Shown here: positions 61,650 to 64,000 of the stretch, piece by piece | How positions within the stretch are numbered: the stretch's first letter is position 1 | How the letters are laid out: each line of letters begins with the position of its first letter | Source: Archangium lansingense | Lineage (GTDB): Bacteria > Myxococcota > Myxococcia > Myxococcales > Myxococcaceae | Direction of reading: 5' to 3' | Assembly (NCBI RefSeq): GCF_026626635.1 | Contig: NZ_JAPNKA010000001.1 | Location: forward strand, 11,206,501 to 11,270,500 | DNA length: 64,000 bases | Program-made: the position numbers and the translations under genes | The notes under the pieces: generated by a model | Database searches by the model: none | Seen by the model: only the letters and a program-made list of their open reading frames with translations | What the model was told of the DNA's origin: nothing

Positions 61650-63018
61650 CCACCCCGAGCTCGACCCCGAGCGGCTGGACCTCTCCGCCTTCGAGGTACC
61701 GCCTCCACCGCCTGGCCTCGCGGACCGCGTCCTCGCCCGGCTCCCTGCCACCGCATCCGCACCCTCCCCGCGTCCCTCCCGGAGGATGGCCTTGGCCGCG
61801 GCAGCCGCCGTGCTGCTCGTCGCACTCCCGAGCGCCTGGTGGGTGAGCCGGAGCCTCGGACGGGCCGGCTCGGGCGAGCGCACCTTCACGCAGCGGGAGA
61901 CCGTCTCGCTGGGCTCGTCCGCACTCGCCGTGGCCGAGCCGGGCACGGAGCTGCGCTGGGCCGTGGGCCGACGCGGAGCCGTGCGCGTGCGTCAGCCGGC
62001 GGGCCGCGTCTTCTACCGCGTGGACTCCGGCTCCGACTTCCAGGTGGACACCCCCGCAGGCCAGGTGGCCGTCCGGGGCACCTGCTTCACCCTCGAGGTG
62101 CAACCCATGCTTCCGTCCAAGCAGTCCCTCACTGGTGCCGCCGTGGGCGCGGCGCTCACTGCCGCCGTGTTCCTCACCGTCCACGAAGGCCGCGTCGCCG
62201 TCACGAGCCCAGCCGAAGCCAGCACCAGCGAGGTAGGCCCCGGCGAGCGCGTGGAGCTGAGAACAGGCGCCGCGCCGCGCGTCCTCGCCACATCCACCGT
62301 GGATGGCTCCCCCACGGCCACGAACGCCGCCCCGGGAGCCGAGCCCTCCTGGCGGGTCCGGGAGACGGCCTACGTGGCCGAGCTGAACACGCTGCGCGCC
62401 CGGGTGAAGGAGCTGGAGCGGTCCGTCCCGGGCGGAGTGCGGCCCACCCAGGAGCTGCCCGAGGGTACGAGGAAGATCGTCAAGTGGCTCGACCCCAGCC
62501 GCGAGGAGCTGCTGGAGATGGCGAAGGAGTGCCGGCTGCGCTGGGACGAGCCGGGCCTGCGGCAGAAGCCTCCCCTCCCCGGTCCTGAGGACAGGGCGAA
62601 GCTGGGCATGACGGAGGACGAGGCGGAGGAGATCGCCGAGGTCTACCGGACCTTTGTCGCCCAGTCACTGGAGCAGCTGCGCGCCATCTACGTGGCGGCC
62701 ACGGGGGACGAGGACAACGCGCGCGTGCTGGCCCCGGATGCGCTCAAGCAGGAGATCCTCGACAAGTCGCCCGAGCTAGCCATCAAGCAAGCCTTCCATC
62801 GCGTCGCCCAGGAGCGGGCAGGGCTCGCGACGCCGCCGGCGAACACCACCAGCCTGACGCCGGCCGAGCGGCTGGTGCGCTTCAACACGGGCCTGGGAGA
62901 CGCCTACGAGCGTGCCCTGGCCGACAAGCTGGGCGCCACCCGGGCCCGCGAGCTGCGCCAGCTCAGGGACGGCTGGGGCTCGCGCCACGACTCCTCCGCG
63001 AGCTGTCCCGGCCAGTAG
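61642..63018 (+). CDS. FecR-like anti-sigma regulator
   Basis: 458 residues from ATG 61642. A short cytoplasmic head is followed by one transmembrane helix (MALAAAAAVLLVALPSAWWV, about 50-69). Then comes a FecR-like beta domain: TVSLGSSALAVAEPGTELRW, GRVFYRVDSGSDFQVDTPAG, VAVRGTCFTLEV and VFLTVHEGRVAVTSP. A Gly/Ala hydrophobic insertion interrupts it. The C-terminal 170 residues are a helical domain with a coiled segment (ELNTLRARVKELER). It should hold the upstream sigma factor at the membrane until a periplasmic signal arrives. Confidence 0.82.
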   Translation: MADHPELDPERLDLSAFEVPPPPPGLADRVLARLPATASAPSPRPSRRMALAAAAAVLLVALPSAWWVSRSLGRAGSGERTFTQRETVSLGSSALAVAEPGTELRWAVGRRGAVRVRQPAGRVFYRVDSGSDFQVDTPAGQVAVRGTCFTLEVQPMLPSKQSLTGAAVGAALTAAVFLTVHEGRVAVTSPAEASTSEVGPGERVELRTGAAPRVLATSTVDGSPTATNAAPGAEPSWRVRETAYVAELNTLRARVKELERSVPGGVRPTQELPEGTRKIVKWLDPSREELLEMAKECRLRWDEPGLRQKPPLPGPEDRAKLGMTEDEAEEIAEVYRTFVAQSLEQLRAIYVAATGDEDNARVLAPDALKQEILDKSPELAIKQAFHRVAQERAGLATPPANTTSLTPAERLVRFNTGLGDAYERALADKLGATRARELRQLRDGWGSRHDSSASCPGQ

Positions 63019-63038
63019 GAGAGAAGGGCCACCCCGCC

Positions 63039-64000
63039 TCAAGACGCGGCGGTGGCCTCCACCAGGGGCAGCTCCACCGTGAAGGTGGCTCCCTGGCCGG
63101 GAGTGCTCTCCGCGGAGATGGTGCCCCCCATGGCGTGGAGCACCTGCTGCGTCACGTAGAGCCCCAGGCCCAGTCCGCCGTAGTGCCGCTCCGACACGCC
63201 CCGCTCGAACTTGTGGAAGATGCGGGGTAGCACGTCCGGCTCGATGCCGATGCCCTGATCCCTCACCATCAGCCGAGCCCGCGTTTCGGTGCCCTGGACA
63301 CGGATGGTCACGGGATGACCGGCCCCGTACTTGATGGCATTGGAGAGCAGGTGGGAAATCACCTGCTCGAGCCGCAACCGGTCCCACTGCCCCACCACCG
63401 CGCCGACCGACTCCAACCGGAAGGGGCTCCCACTGCGCTCCGCCTGGAGCTGGAAGCGCGCGGTCACCTCCCGTACCAGCGAAGTCAGGTCCACCGCCTC
63501 GCGCTCGATGCGCAGCCGGCCCGCGCTCAGGTGCGACACATCCAGCAGACCATCCACCAGCTCCGCCAGCCGTCTCACCTGACGGCGGCTCACCTCCAAC
63601 ATCCCGAGCAGGCGTTGGGTCAGCGCCGGCTCGCACCGTGCCTCAATCTCGCGCGTGAGCACCTGCAGCTTGAGCACCAGGGGCGTCAGAGGCGTCTTCA
63701 GCTCGTGGCTGGCGATGGAGAGGAACTCGTCGCGCAGCCGCACCGCCCGCTGCGCATCCCGGTAGAGCCGCGCGTTGTCCACCGAGAGCGCGGCGCGCCG
63801 GGCGAGGTCCTCCGCGGCCTCGAGCTCCACCGCGGCATAACGCCGCCCGGAGCGCGCGGTGGTGAGGAAGGTGAGGACGCCCAGGGTCCGCCCACGGGCC
63901 ACCAGGGGGACCGCCAGCAGGGAGATGGGGCTGATGGCCGCCATCACCCGGGCATGCGCCTCGTTGTGCGCCTGCAGCAGGAGTCGCTCGACATCCGTCC
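63039..64000 (-). CDS. GAF sensor histidine kinase, N-terminus beyond window
   Basis: The frame stays open to the right edge, so the start lies outside. Visible in order: end of a GAF domain (LLAVPLVARGRTLGVLTFLTTA), a HisKA segment with SIASHELKTPLTPLVLKLQ (phospho-acceptor His) and HATPase_c with N-box SHLLSNAIKYG, RDQGIGIEPD, FERG and GLGLGLYVTQQVLHAMGG. All catalytic blocks are intact. Output partner not visible. Confidence 0.9.
   Translation of the reverse strand, partial: TDVERLLLQAHNEAHARVMAAISPISLLAVPLVARGRTLGVLTFLTTARSGRRYAAVELEAAEDLARRAALSVDNARLYRDAQRAVRLRDEFLSIASHELKTPLTPLVLKLQVLTREIEARCEPALTQRLLGMLEVSRRQVRRLAELVDGLLDVSHLSAGRLRIEREAVDLTSLVREVTARFQLQAERSGSPFRLESVGAVVGQWDRLRLEQVISHLLSNAIKYGAGHPVTIRVQGTETRARLMVRDQGIGIEPDVLPRIFHKFERGVSERHYGGLGLGLYVTQQVLHAMGGTISAESTPGQGATFTVELPLVEATAAS

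Overview
The window is high-GC DNA with dense, strongly GC3-biased genes. It is rich in two-component kinases, Ser/Thr kinases (one fused to an AAA ATPase and TPRs), ECF sigma/anti-sigma pairs and lipoproteins. It also carries paralogous lipoprotein families and DUF2381-type remnants that are typical of myxobacteria. The best fit is Myxococcota, family Archangiaceae or Myxococcaceae (Cystobacter/Archangium/Myxococcus relatives). This is inferred from gene content, not from a marker gene.

Layout. 1-7.6 kb: a receiver fragment, an XPB-type helicase overlapping a Bax1-like (DUF790) nuclease, an XRE regulator, a receiver lacking its phospho-acceptor Asp, an orphan MbtH-like protein, and a 1072-aa protein carrying two complete SF1 helicase motors. 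7.7-15.5 kb: a metallophosphoesterase and a giant kinase/dead-cyclase/ATPase/TPR protein converge. Between them sits a lipoprotein-toxin and immunity cassette bounded by inverted copies of a palindromic repeat. 15.7-30.1 kb: chromosomal housekeeping, stress and signalling genes, including a DJ-1/PfpI protein, a lipoprotein with a ChaN/Tiki-like domain, nitronate monooxygenase, a TraB/GumN protein, a membrane Ser/Thr kinase, two histidine kinases, an Ohr-LLM-OhrR peroxide cluster, pirin, VOC, DoxX and DUF1428.

30.6-38.8 kb is an 8.1-kb genomic island in the 3' half of a tRNA-Pro(CGG) gene, flanked by a perfect 105-bp direct repeat. Its main cargo reads as a type VI secretion effector operon: DUF2169 adaptor, Cys-less ketosynthase-like protein, DUF4150 (PAAR-like) protein with a deaminase-like C-terminus, and a SUKH immunity protein. 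Beside it are a sigma-54 activator with a variant contact loop, a glycine-zipper peptide, a GIY-YIG-like protein and gene debris. A tyrosine-recombinase remnant just outside the island suggests an older insertion at the same tRNA.

39-50.9 kb: response regulator, rpe, a GAF/HD-GYP protein, pyruvate kinase, a SprT-like protease, a YkgJ protein, an NFACT (RqcH-like) protein, a histone-H1-like protein, a Dus enzyme, a site-2 protease with TPRs and a desaturase. 51-64 kb: three ECF sigma/anti-sigma operons (one with a caspase-like protein and a promoter motif shared with a downstream lipoprotein), a ClC transporter, an EamA exporter and a histidine kinase running off the end.

The most striking single observation is a bacterioferritin-comigratory-type peroxiredoxin at 52486-52923 (minus). 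Its peroxidatic Cys codon is an in-frame TGA, followed at once by a 7-bp stem with a 5-nt loop that closely resembles the Escherichia coli fdhF SECIS. It is very probably a selenoprotein that routine gene calling would truncate or label a pseudogene.
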